From the NCBI GenBank assembly GCA_016927515.1, contig JAFGMN010000287.1:1-47428 (forward strand): a stretch of DNA of 47,428 nt, read 5' to 3'. The position numbers and the translations under genes are program-made. Source of the stretch: a candidate division CSSED10-310 bacterium. GTDB lineage: Bacteria > CSSED10-310. Position 1 is the stretch's first letter; the number at the start of each line of letters is the position of its first letter. Of the stretch, positions 1 through 9,061 are shown piece after piece. The notes beneath the pieces were generated by a model. It saw only the letters and a list, made by a program, of their open reading frames with translations. It did no database searches and was not told the DNA's origin.

Positions 1-645
1 GCATCCATCCAGATTTCGGTCGATGGATCGACATTCGTTTCCATTTGGGAAAACCTGGATGTTGAAACAGCGGACAGCGAATGGATTCTGCAAACACTGG
101 ATATTTCCGCGATCGCCGATGGTCAGCCTGCCGTGTATCTCCGGTGGGTGATGGGCGAAACGGATCAGGGCTGGCGATATTGCGGCTGGAATATCGACGA
201 TGTCGTTTTGACGTCGACTCGGCCCTGTACGATGCCCACACCGACACCCCGACCCACCGCTACACCAGAACCACCCAAAATTCCCGCAACGGGAATTCAT
301 TTGACCATGGCGGATCCCAGCCTGATTCCGGGGGATACGTTCGATCTCACCTATCGCCTCAGAAACGGTATGTCCACTGCCTTAACAGTCGACATTTTCA
401 TCGCATTGGAAGTATACGGTCATTTTTGGTTCTGGCCGACATGGGTCGATATGGACGACGGCATTGCATTCAGCCCGGATGTCACGGTGGGAGCTGCATC
501 GGAAATCACCGGGGACGTTCTCCGGTTCACATGGCCAGATGTCACAGGACCCGCTCCGGGTCTGTTCTTCTATGGACTTCTGCTTGACAGCGTATCCGGC
601 GGCCTGATTGGTGACCTGACTGGTATCTGCTGGGAATTCATGTAA
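1..645 (+). CDS. C-terminal part of a secreted/surface protein (5'-truncated by window): MAM/jelly-roll-like segment, Thr-Pro linker, ~115 aa C-terminal domain shared with two other window proteins
   Basis: Frame 1 is open from base 1 (ASIQISVDGSTFVSIWENLDVE...) to TAA at 645; PTPTPRPTATPEPP linker followed by GIHLTMADPSLIPGDTF...; strong terminator directly downstream. Confidence 0.8.
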   Translation, partial: ASIQISVDGSTFVSIWENLDVETADSEWILQTLDISAIADGQPAVYLRWVMGETDQGWRYCGWNIDDVVLTSTRPCTMPTPTPRPTATPEPPKIPATGIHLTMADPSLIPGDTFDLTYRLRNGMSTALTVDIFIALEVYGHFWFWPTWVDMDDGIAFSPDVTVGAASEITGDVLRFTWPDVTGPAPGLFFYGLLLDSVSGGLIGDLTGICWEFM

Positions 646-673
646 ACAGGTCATCTAGCTCATCAGCTTCGTG

Positions 674-718
674 CTTCCCCCATGATTGGAATGATCGTGG
701 GGGAAGTTCTTTTTTTTG
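674..718 (+). terminator. Rho-independent terminator
   Basis: CTTCCCCCATGAT-TGGA-ATGATCGTGGGGGAAG hairpin (G-T wobble) followed by TTCTTTTTTTT. Confidence 0.85.
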
Positions 719-795
719 GTCTCGAATGGGGATTGGATGGTATCATTTAGTCCGATGCTGTGAACCAATCATTCCGTTTTCAGGAGGTTTGGAAA

Positions 796-2169
796 ATGAG
801 CAATATGATCTGCACAGTCAATCCGCTGACGGGTGAAACGCTTGCCCGGTACCAGCAAGATGATATCGAAACGGTCCGCGGCACGATCGATCGGACTGCC
901 GCGCAATATACTGCCTGGTGCCGGACGCCATTTCCGGAACGGGCTGCTCTGTTCAATCGTCTGGCGGAGCGATTGCGGGCGCATGCCGATGAATATGCCC
1001 GGATCATGGCGCTGGAGATGGGTAAACCGGTTCGGGAGGGGCGGGCGGAAATCGAGAAATGCGCGTGGGTATGCGAGTATTATGCTACGCATGCAGCGCG
1101 GTTTTTAGCGGATGTCCCGGTAGACACGGGAGCACGAAAAAGTTACGTTACCTATCGGCCGATGGGTGTTGTCCTGGCGGTTATGCCGTGGAATTTTCCT
1201 TTCTGGCAGGTATTCCGGTGTGCGGTACCGACGATGATGGCCGGGAACACGATGCTGCTCAAGCATGCCTCGAATGTGAGCGGATGTGCTCGGGCAATTG
1301 CTTCGTTGTTTTTAGAATCCGGCGCACCGGACCATCTTTTTTCGTTGCTGGTGATATCCGCTGATCGCGTTGCCGAGGTTATAGCACATCCAGCGGTTCG
1401 GGCAGTGACTCTCACCGGAGGTACGCCAGCCGGTCGTGCGGTGGCCGCAGAAGCGGGACGTCACCTTAAAAAAGTCGTACTCGAATTGGGAGGCAGCGAT
1501 CCGTACATTGTGCTCGCCGATGCCGATCTCGACGAATCCGTTTCGAAATGCATCGCAGGACGCATGCTGAATGCAGGTCAAAGCTGCATCGCAGCGAAAC
1601 GGCTCATCGTCGTCCGCTCCATCCTCGATATCTTTACGCACCGGCTGATCGATGGAATGAGCCGGATCACGTGGGGAGATCCCATGGCTCCCGATACAGG
1701 TATCGGTCCGCTGGCACGCCGTGAGTTGCGGGACGAATTGCATGAACAGGTTACAGAAAGCGTGCGATGCGGTGCACGTCTCCGTCTGGGCGGTGAAATC
1801 CATCCCGGTCCCGGCGCGTTGTATCCTCCAACGGTATTGGACAATGTTCAACCGGGGATGCCAGCATGTGACGAGGAATTGTTCGGGCCCGTGGCGGTCA
1901 TCATTCCTGCGGAAACAACTGAAGACGCTCTGCATCTCGCCAATCAGTCTTCGTTCGGTCTCGGTGGCGCTGTTTTCACAGCCGATACCAACCAGGGTGA
2001 ACAGCTCGCCCGTGACGCCATGGAGGTCGGCTGCTGCTTCGTCAACGACTTCGTCCGTTCCGATCCCCGACTGCTGTTCGGTGGGATCAAAAACAGCGGG
2101 TTCGGTCGGGAACTTGGTATCCATGGAATTCATGAGTTCGTGAATATCAAGACCGTTTATGTCAGGTGA
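796..2169 (+). CDS. gabD: NAD(P)-dependent aldehyde dehydrogenase, succinate-semialdehyde dehydrogenase-like
   Basis: ALDH motifs MPWNFPFWQ, LELGGSDPYIVL, NAGQSCIAAKR; AGGAGG SD upstream of ATG 796. Confidence 0.85.
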   Translation: MSNMICTVNPLTGETLARYQQDDIETVRGTIDRTAAQYTAWCRTPFPERAALFNRLAERLRAHADEYARIMALEMGKPVREGRAEIEKCAWVCEYYATHAARFLADVPVDTGARKSYVTYRPMGVVLAVMPWNFPFWQVFRCAVPTMMAGNTMLLKHASNVSGCARAIASLFLESGAPDHLFSLLVISADRVAEVIAHPAVRAVTLTGGTPAGRAVAAEAGRHLKKVVLELGGSDPYIVLADADLDESVSKCIAGRMLNAGQSCIAAKRLIVVRSILDIFTHRLIDGMSRITWGDPMAPDTGIGPLARRELRDELHEQVTESVRCGARLRLGGEIHPGPGALYPPTVLDNVQPGMPACDEELFGPVAVIIPAETTEDALHLANQSSFGLGGAVFTADTNQGEQLARDAMEVGCCFVNDFVRSDPRLLFGGIKNSGFGRELGIHGIHEFVNIKTVYVR

Positions 2170-2347
2170 TTCCACCCCCTCACAATCCGACTCCTGCCTC
2201 CCCTGATACTAACGAACCTCAACCGATGACTCCGATCTCGACCTCCACGGAAATTCCTTGATATTGACCGGGCGTTTAACTAGTCTCTCCCTCCACTCCG
2301 GCGAAAGGGCCGGTGATGCCATTCGATTACCGATGAAGGGGGTATAT

Positions 2348-4135
2348 ATGTCTCAAGAGCCACGCGTGCAGTATTCGATCCATCTCGAATCGCCCAAATC
2401 GCATTACATTACAGTCGATCTGTTCATTCCGGAAGCACCAGCAGATCGTTTCGAACTGAAACTTCCGACATGGTTGCCGGGCGCCTATAAATTGAATGAA
2501 TTCTCGGCAAATATCGAGCAGTTCAAAGCATCCAACGGTAGGCAGGAAACCGTATCATGGCATAAAACCGATAAGCTGACTTGGCAAGTTAACGCCAATA
2601 CCGGTCAGCCGGTGCGGATTCAATACAAGGTGTATGCCTTTCAACTGGCCGATGACGCCAGTTACCTGTCCGACGATTTCGCTATCATCAATCCCGGAAC
2701 CATCTGCCTTGCCGTCATTCCACTAATGGAATCTCCGTGTTCATTGGCGGTTATTCTACCGGATCATTGGAAGGACATTGCTACCGGGTTACCGCTGGCT
2801 GATGGAGAAAATCGGCGGTACCGAGCCACCGATTATCATCACCTGATGGATTGTCCGATGCTGATCGGCAATCTCTATCTCCACCGCTTTATAGCCGGAG
2901 GAATTCCTCATGAGGTTGCCATTCAAGGCAAGGGAAACCTCGATTTCGACCAATTCCTCGCCGACCTCGAAAAAATCACTGCCTGCGAAATCGACATGAT
3001 GCAACACATACCGTACGACCGCTATGTTTATCTGTTTCTCATCACCGATCGTGATGCCGGGCTCGAACACTGCAACTCGACGTTAATTTTTGAGCATCAC
3101 TTCAATTTCAAACCGCGGAAAAAATACGCTGAAATGATCAGTATTTTCTCGCACGAACTCTACCATGCCTGGAATGTAAAGGCACTGCGTCCCCAAGAAC
3201 TCGTTCATCCAAATTACTTTACCGAGACCTACACGGATTTGTTATGGGTATCCGAGGGGTTTACGAATTATTACCATTATCAGTTCCTGCTTCGACCGGG
3301 AGTGATTAACCTGAAAGAATATATTGAAGCCGTAACGTACCAGGTCACACGATACCGGCGTTTTCCGGGTTTTGAATACCAGAGCACAGCGGAAGCGTCG
3401 TTTGATGCCTGGATTAAATATTACCGGCAGCACGAAAACACGCCGAATTCGACGATTTCGTATTATCTGAAGGGATCGATGATCGCGTTTTTCCTGGATC
3501 TGGACATTCTCGAGGCGACGAATGGGCGACACCGATTGGATGATGTCATGCGGGAATTGTACCAGGAGCATTATGTCCGGAAATTTGATGGGTTCACGTA
3601 TGACGATGTCGTCCGGACGGCGGAGAAGTATACCGGTCGGAAAATGGACGATTTCTTCCGGAAGTTTGTGTATGGGACAACGGACATGCCGTTTGAATCG
3701 TATTTTCAGAAGGTCGGTTTGGAATTGAAGGCCCAGGATCCGGATGATGATAAAATGAAGAAAGGCAATCTGGGTGTCCGGGTCACGATGAGAGAACATC
3801 GGCCGCATGTTTCTATTGTGCGCAGAAACAGCCCGGCCCAGGATGCTGGCATCCAGCCGAATGATGAGATTGTTGCAATGAATGGTTTGCGCGTCTTTTC
3901 GGATGAGGGTTTTACGGGCCGGTTGGAGCACATGAAGCCGGGGGACACCGTGGAAATCATGCTGGCTCGACAGCATGAAGTCAAAACAGTCACAGCGGTA
4001 CTGGGTGAACCGGTCCCAGTAAAATATACGGCCAAACCGATCAAGAACTCCGGCGACGATCAGCGACGATTGTTCACCATGTGGACCGGTGGGAACATTG
4101 ACGATCTTCGGGAGGTTCCCTGTCCGGATGCCTAA
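2348..4135 (+). CDS. M61-family metallopeptidase (glycyl aminopeptidase-like) with C-terminal PDZ domain
   Basis: HExxH motif in IFSHELYHAWNVKALRP; PDZ-like region LGVRVTMREHRPHVSIVRRNSPAQDAGIQPNDEIVAMNG; GGGGG-type SD before ATG 2348. Confidence 0.85.
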   Translation: MSQEPRVQYSIHLESPKSHYITVDLFIPEAPADRFELKLPTWLPGAYKLNEFSANIEQFKASNGRQETVSWHKTDKLTWQVNANTGQPVRIQYKVYAFQLADDASYLSDDFAIINPGTICLAVIPLMESPCSLAVILPDHWKDIATGLPLADGENRRYRATDYHHLMDCPMLIGNLYLHRFIAGGIPHEVAIQGKGNLDFDQFLADLEKITACEIDMMQHIPYDRYVYLFLITDRDAGLEHCNSTLIFEHHFNFKPRKKYAEMISIFSHELYHAWNVKALRPQELVHPNYFTETYTDLLWVSEGFTNYYHYQFLLRPGVINLKEYIEAVTYQVTRYRRFPGFEYQSTAEASFDAWIKYYRQHENTPNSTISYYLKGSMIAFFLDLDILEATNGRHRLDDVMRELYQEHYVRKFDGFTYDDVVRTAEKYTGRKMDDFFRKFVYGTTDMPFESYFQKVGLELKAQDPDDDKMKKGNLGVRVTMREHRPHVSIVRRNSPAQDAGIQPNDEIVAMNGLRVFSDEGFTGRLEHMKPGDTVEIMLARQHEVKTVTAVLGEPVPVKYTAKPIKNSGDDQRRLFTMWTGGNIDDLREVPCPDA

Positions 4136-5012
4136 TACACGTTCTCCTCGGATTCCGTTTTCCCGCTGGCGAAGCGCCGGGGTCTGGCTTTTTGCGCTGG
4201 TAGTGACCCTTGCTATGGCGGTACATCAGCGAAAAACCGGGCCGACTCAGCCAGTGGAAGGAACCGTCCGGATTGATCGAACGGTTTACTCCTACCGGTT
4301 GATTCGGAATCCAACGACGGATGCTCCTCTGACAGTGATGGTGCCGGCACCGGTAGGATACCGGGTTGAGGTCATCTGGCGTGAATACCCGACCACGCGG
4401 CCGTGGAAGCGAATTTCAGCGGATATTCATGAGGGATTCGCTATGGCCGCTATTCCTATTCAACCGTCAGCCGGAAAAGTGGAATATTACGTGGAATTAT
4501 TAGGAGAAACGGAACGGGTACTGATTCCTGGTGCTAGCGGCAGAATCATTGCCCGATACAAAGATCCGGTGCCGGGATGGGCCCTGATTCCTCACATCCT
4601 GTTAATGTTTATTGCCATGGTATTATCCAACCGGTTGGGTGTAGGGATTATTCTCGGTGAACCCACCCGCCCGGATCTGATCATCATGGCGTTCGTTGCG
4701 CTGACGCTGGGGGGACTTATCTTCGGTCCGATTGTGCAAAATGAGGCATTCGGTGCGCCATGGACGGGATGGCCGGTTGGCCACGACCTGACAGACAACA
4801 AAATCGCGGTTACCTGGATTGCTTGGCTGATCGCGATTATACGGCTCCGGCGAGATTCAGCATGCCGCATATGGGTACTAACAGCGGCGATCATCACCTG
4901 TGCTACCTATCTGGTACCCCACAGTTTACTGGGTTCTCAGCATAATTATGACCCGGAACCATCGGTGATACAGGATTCATACGATTCCGCGATTCCGTTG
5001 ATCCGGCCTTGA
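4128..5012 (+). CDS. Conserved multi-pass membrane protein of unknown function
   Basis: Several hydrophobic segments; FGAPWTGWPVGHDLTDNK motif; start overlaps end of the upstream gene. Confidence 0.6.
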   Translation: MPNTRSPRIPFSRWRSAGVWLFALVVTLAMAVHQRKTGPTQPVEGTVRIDRTVYSYRLIRNPTTDAPLTVMVPAPVGYRVEVIWREYPTTRPWKRISADIHEGFAMAAIPIQPSAGKVEYYVELLGETERVLIPGASGRIIARYKDPVPGWALIPHILLMFIAMVLSNRLGVGIILGEPTRPDLIIMAFVALTLGGLIFGPIVQNEAFGAPWTGWPVGHDLTDNKIAVTWIAWLIAIIRLRRDSACRIWVLTAAIITCATYLVPHSLLGSQHNYDPEPSVIQDSYDSAIPLIRP

Positions 5013-5036
5013 CATTTTAAACTAAATTAGTACCAT
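5009..5036 (+). promoter_or_regulatory. Putative sigma70-type promoter for the cobalamin locus
   Basis: TTGACA (5009-5014), 16-nt spacer, TACCAT (5031-5036); predicted start lies just before the riboswitch; -35 overlaps the preceding stop codon. Confidence 0.5.
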
Positions 5037-5039
5037 CTG

Positions 5040-5203
5040 GATTTGCCTCACGGAGAAGCCGGTGTAAATCCGGCACTGTCCCGCAACTGTGACCGGGGAC
5101 GTCTCCCGCACGATATCCATGGGATATCAGCCACTGGAAAAGAACCATCCGGGAAGGCGCAGGAGATTGAATGATCCGGAAGTCAGGATATCCGGGGAGG
5201 CGT
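5040..5203 (+). promoter_or_regulatory. Cobalamin (B12) riboswitch
   Basis: Conserved elements AGCCGGTGTAAATCCGGCACTGTCCCGCAACTGTGACCGGGGACG ... GCCACTG ... GGAAGGCGCAGGAG ... GGAAGTCAGGATA (B12 box), upstream of a BtuB-like receptor. Confidence 0.93.
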
Positions 5204-5221
5204 TATACCAGCCGTCCTTTC

Positions 5222-5290
5222 GTGGGGTGAAGGATTGGTTGATTTCCGAAAGCCGGCCCCAGTGCCGGCTTTCATCGTCTCACCCCGGGG
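5222..5290 (+). promoter_or_regulatory. Putative riboswitch expression platform (hairpin plus nested pairing near the ribosome binding region)
   Basis: Perfect 10-bp stem GAAAGCCGGC/GCCGGCTTTC (5248-5257/5264-5273) enclosed by GGGGTGA/TCACCCC (5224-5230/5280-5286); no U-tract. Confidence 0.5.
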
Positions 5291-5302
5291 AAATGATCGC
5301 GG

Positions 5303-7273
5303 ATGATTCCGTGGTGCAAACGATTACGTGCTTTTTTTATTGCCGGAGCCATCGGTTTCATTATTGCCGGGTGTGGGGTTGATTGCATTGGCGTATCAGC
5401 GAGCGAAGACCCGGATGATACCGAAACAAAACCATTGGAATACAAGGAAACGATCGAAGTGAACGCTCGACGGCCGGATGATCCCAGTGGGATTATCGAT
5501 TTGCCGGCGTTTGTGACGACGATTGAAATTGATGCCCAGGGAACGCGATTCCAGACCCTGCCGGAACTTCTAAGTGGTGTTGTCGGAGTGACAATCAAGG
5601 ATTTTGGGGGACTCGGGAACCTCTCCACTGTGTCCATCCGTGGCAGCGCTGCCAACCAGGTTCTGGTGCTTCTCGATGGGATGCCTCTCAATACCGCTTC
5701 GGATGCGGGGATCAACCTGGCAACACTCCCGCTCGATGCCATTGAAAAAGTCGAGGTGTTGCGCGGAGCAGATTCCGCTGTTTACGGTAGCGGCGCTATG
5801 GGCGGTGTGATTAATCTAATTACGCGTCGTGCCCGTGAAGCTGGTTGGCAGACATCGGGAAGCCTGTCCATGGGGTCATATGATACACTGAATCTCAACA
5901 CAGGATTGTGGCATAGTCTACCCCATTTCGATTGGCGGGTGATTGCGAATTATCGTCGAAGTGTCGGCGATTTTCCGTTTCGAAATAACCGCGGAACCGA
6001 ATTCAATCCCGATGACGACACAATCGATCGCCGGGAAAATAATGCGTTCGATGCGATCGGTTTGACCACGGGTTTTCGACTCAAACCTGCTCAGGATCAA
6101 GAATTCTCGGGAACTTTCGATGGGTTTTATGACGATAAAGGAATCCCCGGAATGATCACGTTCCCATCTCCGCATGCGAAGCAGAAAGACCGTCGTATTA
6201 CCGGAATTCTTCGGTATGAATCGGTCTGGCCCGGCGAAACCGGATACCGATTATTCGCAGAAGCATCGGGGAAATCCATCGCTTTGGATTTCGATGACCC
6301 GCTGGGTGAACAAACGGGGGTTCCCGTTACGACACGGCAACGGACCCGGGTATTGGGTGGGCGGATGGGTCTGGACGTTTATCATCTGGCAGGCAGCGGC
6401 GGCATGACTGTTCATTGGGAAGACGAGCGGCTTGATGATACGCATTTCGGTGTGCCTGACCGGACAACGGTTGCGGTCAATCTTCACCATGATCTGAGCG
6501 TTTTGAACGATTCGCTCTGGCTGACAACGATGCTGCGCTATGACACGATTTCTGATGCCGATGAACACTGGAGTCCCAAATTCGGGGTACGATGGTTTTT
6601 AACCGATCGTGTGTCGGTCCGGGCCAATGCAGGGATCGGATTTCGAGCCCCATCATTCAACGAGTTGTTTATGGAAGCTGGAATGATCGTCGGAAATGCG
6701 GATCTGGTTCCTGAAGAGTCCGTTAGTTACGATCTGGGGATTACGTGGGAAGCGTCGAGGGGACATCTGGAAGCAGCTGTTTTTCAAATAGATTCCGATG
6801 ACCTCATTCAGTACGTGCTCGTTTCGGGTTTCCGATACAAACCGTTTAACATCGGGAAGGCCCGATCACGCGGATTTGAGATTGACGGGAGCTACCGGGT
6901 CGGCGCTGGATTTGTGCTGTCGGGATCCTATACCTGGGATGAAGCGATGGACGAATCCGGTGAACCCAATGTGGATGGAAAACAGATTCCCGGGAGACCG
7001 GAACATGATGTATTCGCTCGAGTTGCCTATGAATACGATCCAGTGACTGTGTGGTCAGAATGGCACTATCTCAGCGGTAATTTTGTGACGCGGGCCAATA
7101 CGAAGGAACTGGATGACCGGAATACCGGTAATCTCGGAATATCGTGGAACATAAATCAATCCATCACCTGTGGAGTCGAAGTGAAGAATATCCTTGATGA
7201 CGATGTCGTGGATATCCGCGGATTTCCTCTCCCACCCCGATCAGTGATGGCAACTGTGCAGGTTATGCGATGA
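5303..7273 (+). CDS. btuB: TonB-dependent outer-membrane receptor, vitamin B12 transporter BtuB-like
   Basis: Plug domain (VTIKDFGGLGNLSTVSIRGSAANQVLVLLDGMPLNTASD...EKVEVLRGADSAVYGSGAMGGVINLITRRA) and barrel motif GFRAPSFNELF; downstream of a cobalamin riboswitch. Confidence 0.9.
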   Translation: MIPWCKRLRAFFIAGAIGFIIAGCGVDCIGVSASEDPDDTETKPLEYKETIEVNARRPDDPSGIIDLPAFVTTIEIDAQGTRFQTLPELLSGVVGVTIKDFGGLGNLSTVSIRGSAANQVLVLLDGMPLNTASDAGINLATLPLDAIEKVEVLRGADSAVYGSGAMGGVINLITRRAREAGWQTSGSLSMGSYDTLNLNTGLWHSLPHFDWRVIANYRRSVGDFPFRNNRGTEFNPDDDTIDRRENNAFDAIGLTTGFRLKPAQDQEFSGTFDGFYDDKGIPGMITFPSPHAKQKDRRITGILRYESVWPGETGYRLFAEASGKSIALDFDDPLGEQTGVPVTTRQRTRVLGGRMGLDVYHLAGSGGMTVHWEDERLDDTHFGVPDRTTVAVNLHHDLSVLNDSLWLTTMLRYDTISDADEHWSPKFGVRWFLTDRVSVRANAGIGFRAPSFNELFMEAGMIVGNADLVPEESVSYDLGITWEASRGHLEAAVFQIDSDDLIQYVLVSGFRYKPFNIGKARSRGFEIDGSYRVGAGFVLSGSYTWDEAMDESGEPNVDGKQIPGRPEHDVFARVAYEYDPVTVWSEWHYLSGNFVTRANTKELDDRNTGNLGISWNINQSITCGVEVKNILDDDVVDIRGFPLPPRSVMATVQVMR

Positions 7274-9039
7274 AAACAACACGATTGATGAACCCATTCA
7301 CCTCGAAATATGGGCGATGGCTGCCCATAATCCTGGTGCTCTGCGCTGGCTTTGCTGGATCCGGTCCAAAAGCGGCTGCTGCAGTTAGTGTTCTGGATCT
7401 GGAATCCGGCTGGGTAATGGACATAACTGAAATCATGGAAACGATCACCGGACTGGATCAAATCGACGGGATCACTTCCCTGGCGGCGGGAAATGCTGGC
7501 GATGATCTGATGATCGTTGAAGGGGGAGGAGACGTTGTTGTTCTTGATACCCATACATGGGGAATTTTAGCATCCATCAGCGAGATTGATCTCCGCCGTG
7601 TTTTCGGACTCCCCGATGGCGATGGTACAGTATCTTCCCTGCGTCTCGAAACCGCAGCCTCCGATTCACTGATGTACCGGGATGCTACCTACGGCGATTG
7701 GTATCGACTGGACCTGATCAACGGCCATGCCGAATTGTTTACCCTGTTGCCGATGCCTCATACGTTCTATACCGGATTCAGCTTCACATCTCCGTGGGAT
7801 GTTGGAATGATTGTGTGCAGCGCGGGTGGAGCATGGTGGTACGAAACACTGCCTGATCGTCAAGCCATCGATCTGAATCTGGCTGAAATGGTTCACATCA
7901 CCCCGACGCATGTGACAGAGTTTGAAATCGCTGTTTCCGGCAGGTTCTGGCGTTTTCTGATCGCGGTCGGCGCCGGCGGTTCACCCGGAACGCCAACTCC
8001 GACTCCCGGGCCGGGAACGCCGACTGCGACGCCGACGCCCGGAGGCACAGACTATTCCGTTCTGGTCGCCCACGGGGGAAGCAGCGAGGATATCTGGCGG
8101 ATTCGATCCAGTGACTACGGCATCGAGCCGGGTCTGGCCCTGACCGGTGCAGCAGCGAATCAAATCGTGCTGCATGACGGCGAGCTTTACGTCATCAACA
8201 GCCTGTCTCACTCAATAACCGTATATGAAGCCGGATCGGTAGCCTTCAGGCGGGAAATGTCCACTGGGATCGGGAAAAATCCGTTTCTTATGGATTTTGT
8301 GGATAACGATCACATCTATGTGACACAGTTTACCGCCAATGTCGTGACTCGGATGAATTGCCGAACCGGAGCGATTGTGACCGATATTCCGATGCCGGAT
8401 GAATTTCCTGCTGATCCCGGCGACACGACCTGGCCTCGTCCGATGGGTATCGAGGTGGTCGGCGGGATTGCCTATGTCGCGTGTGCCAATTTGAATGATA
8501 CCTATTGTGCCGGTGGTCCGGGGATTCTTGTTCGGATCGATACGGCAACCAACCAGGTGATCGGCTGGACGGAAAGCGGTGGAAGGAATGCTGCCGGAGT
8601 GATCTATGATCCGAGATGGTCTGATTGGCTCTGGATAACGAATGCCGGGGACTACGTCACCGGATCAGGTTTCTCCGAAAACGGGACAATTGCTCTGTAT
8701 TCTCTGACCGGCGGCACAATTGTCGATAGCATTCCGGTGTTTGACGCTCCGTACGAAATCGCATTTGGTGCAACAACGGCCTATTTCTCCAGCGCTGCTG
8801 AGGGTCGCATCGGACGGCTGAGTCTCGATGGTTTATCCCTGTTGACATCGATAGCGCTGCCCACTGCCGGCCATGGTCTGAACTATGTATCCGGCCTGGC
8901 CATGGGGCCTGATCAGCGGCTCTGGATACTCGAGTTCAATCATGATCGGCTGATTACTTTGGATACTCGAACGGGAGACGCTCTTGTCAACGATAGTACT
9001 ATTGGTGATGGTCCGGATGCATTGGTGATCGTTGAATAA
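7270..9039 (+). CDS. Secreted beta-propeller (YncE/BtuG-like) protein with Thr-Pro linker, putative surface cobalamin-binding protein
   Basis: ATGA overlap with btuB; N-terminal signal sequence; TPTPTPGPGTPTATPTP linker; repeats such as DGELYVINSLSHSITVYE, GIAYVACANLND...GPGILVRIDTATNQVIGW. Confidence 0.65.
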   Translation: MKTTRLMNPFTSKYGRWLPIILVLCAGFAGSGPKAAAAVSVLDLESGWVMDITEIMETITGLDQIDGITSLAAGNAGDDLMIVEGGGDVVVLDTHTWGILASISEIDLRRVFGLPDGDGTVSSLRLETAASDSLMYRDATYGDWYRLDLINGHAELFTLLPMPHTFYTGFSFTSPWDVGMIVCSAGGAWWYETLPDRQAIDLNLAEMVHITPTHVTEFEIAVSGRFWRFLIAVGAGGSPGTPTPTPGPGTPTATPTPGGTDYSVLVAHGGSSEDIWRIRSSDYGIEPGLALTGAAANQIVLHDGELYVINSLSHSITVYEAGSVAFRREMSTGIGKNPFLMDFVDNDHIYVTQFTANVVTRMNCRTGAIVTDIPMPDEFPADPGDTTWPRPMGIEVVGGIAYVACANLNDTYCAGGPGILVRIDTATNQVIGWTESGGRNAAGVIYDPRWSDWLWITNAGDYVTGSGFSENGTIALYSLTGGTIVDSIPVFDAPYEIAFGATTAYFSSAAEGRIGRLSLDGLSLLTSIALPTAGHGLNYVSGLAMGPDQRLWILEFNHDRLITLDTRTGDALVNDSTIGDGPDALVIVE

Positions 9040-9061
9040 AATGATTGGAAAAGGAAAAACG

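Noticed and set aside
81-587. 168-aa + ORF in another frame at the left edge
   Set aside because: Overlaps the frame-1 ORF that is open from base 1 and carries the Thr-Pro linker and conserved C-terminal domain.
1312-2175. 287-aa minus-strand ORF opposite the aldehyde dehydrogenase
   Set aside because: Shadow ORF: no SD, no family motifs, and the + strand gene is unambiguous.
3242-3976. 244-aa minus-strand ORF opposite the M61 peptidase
   Set aside because: Antisense artefact of a well-supported + strand gene.
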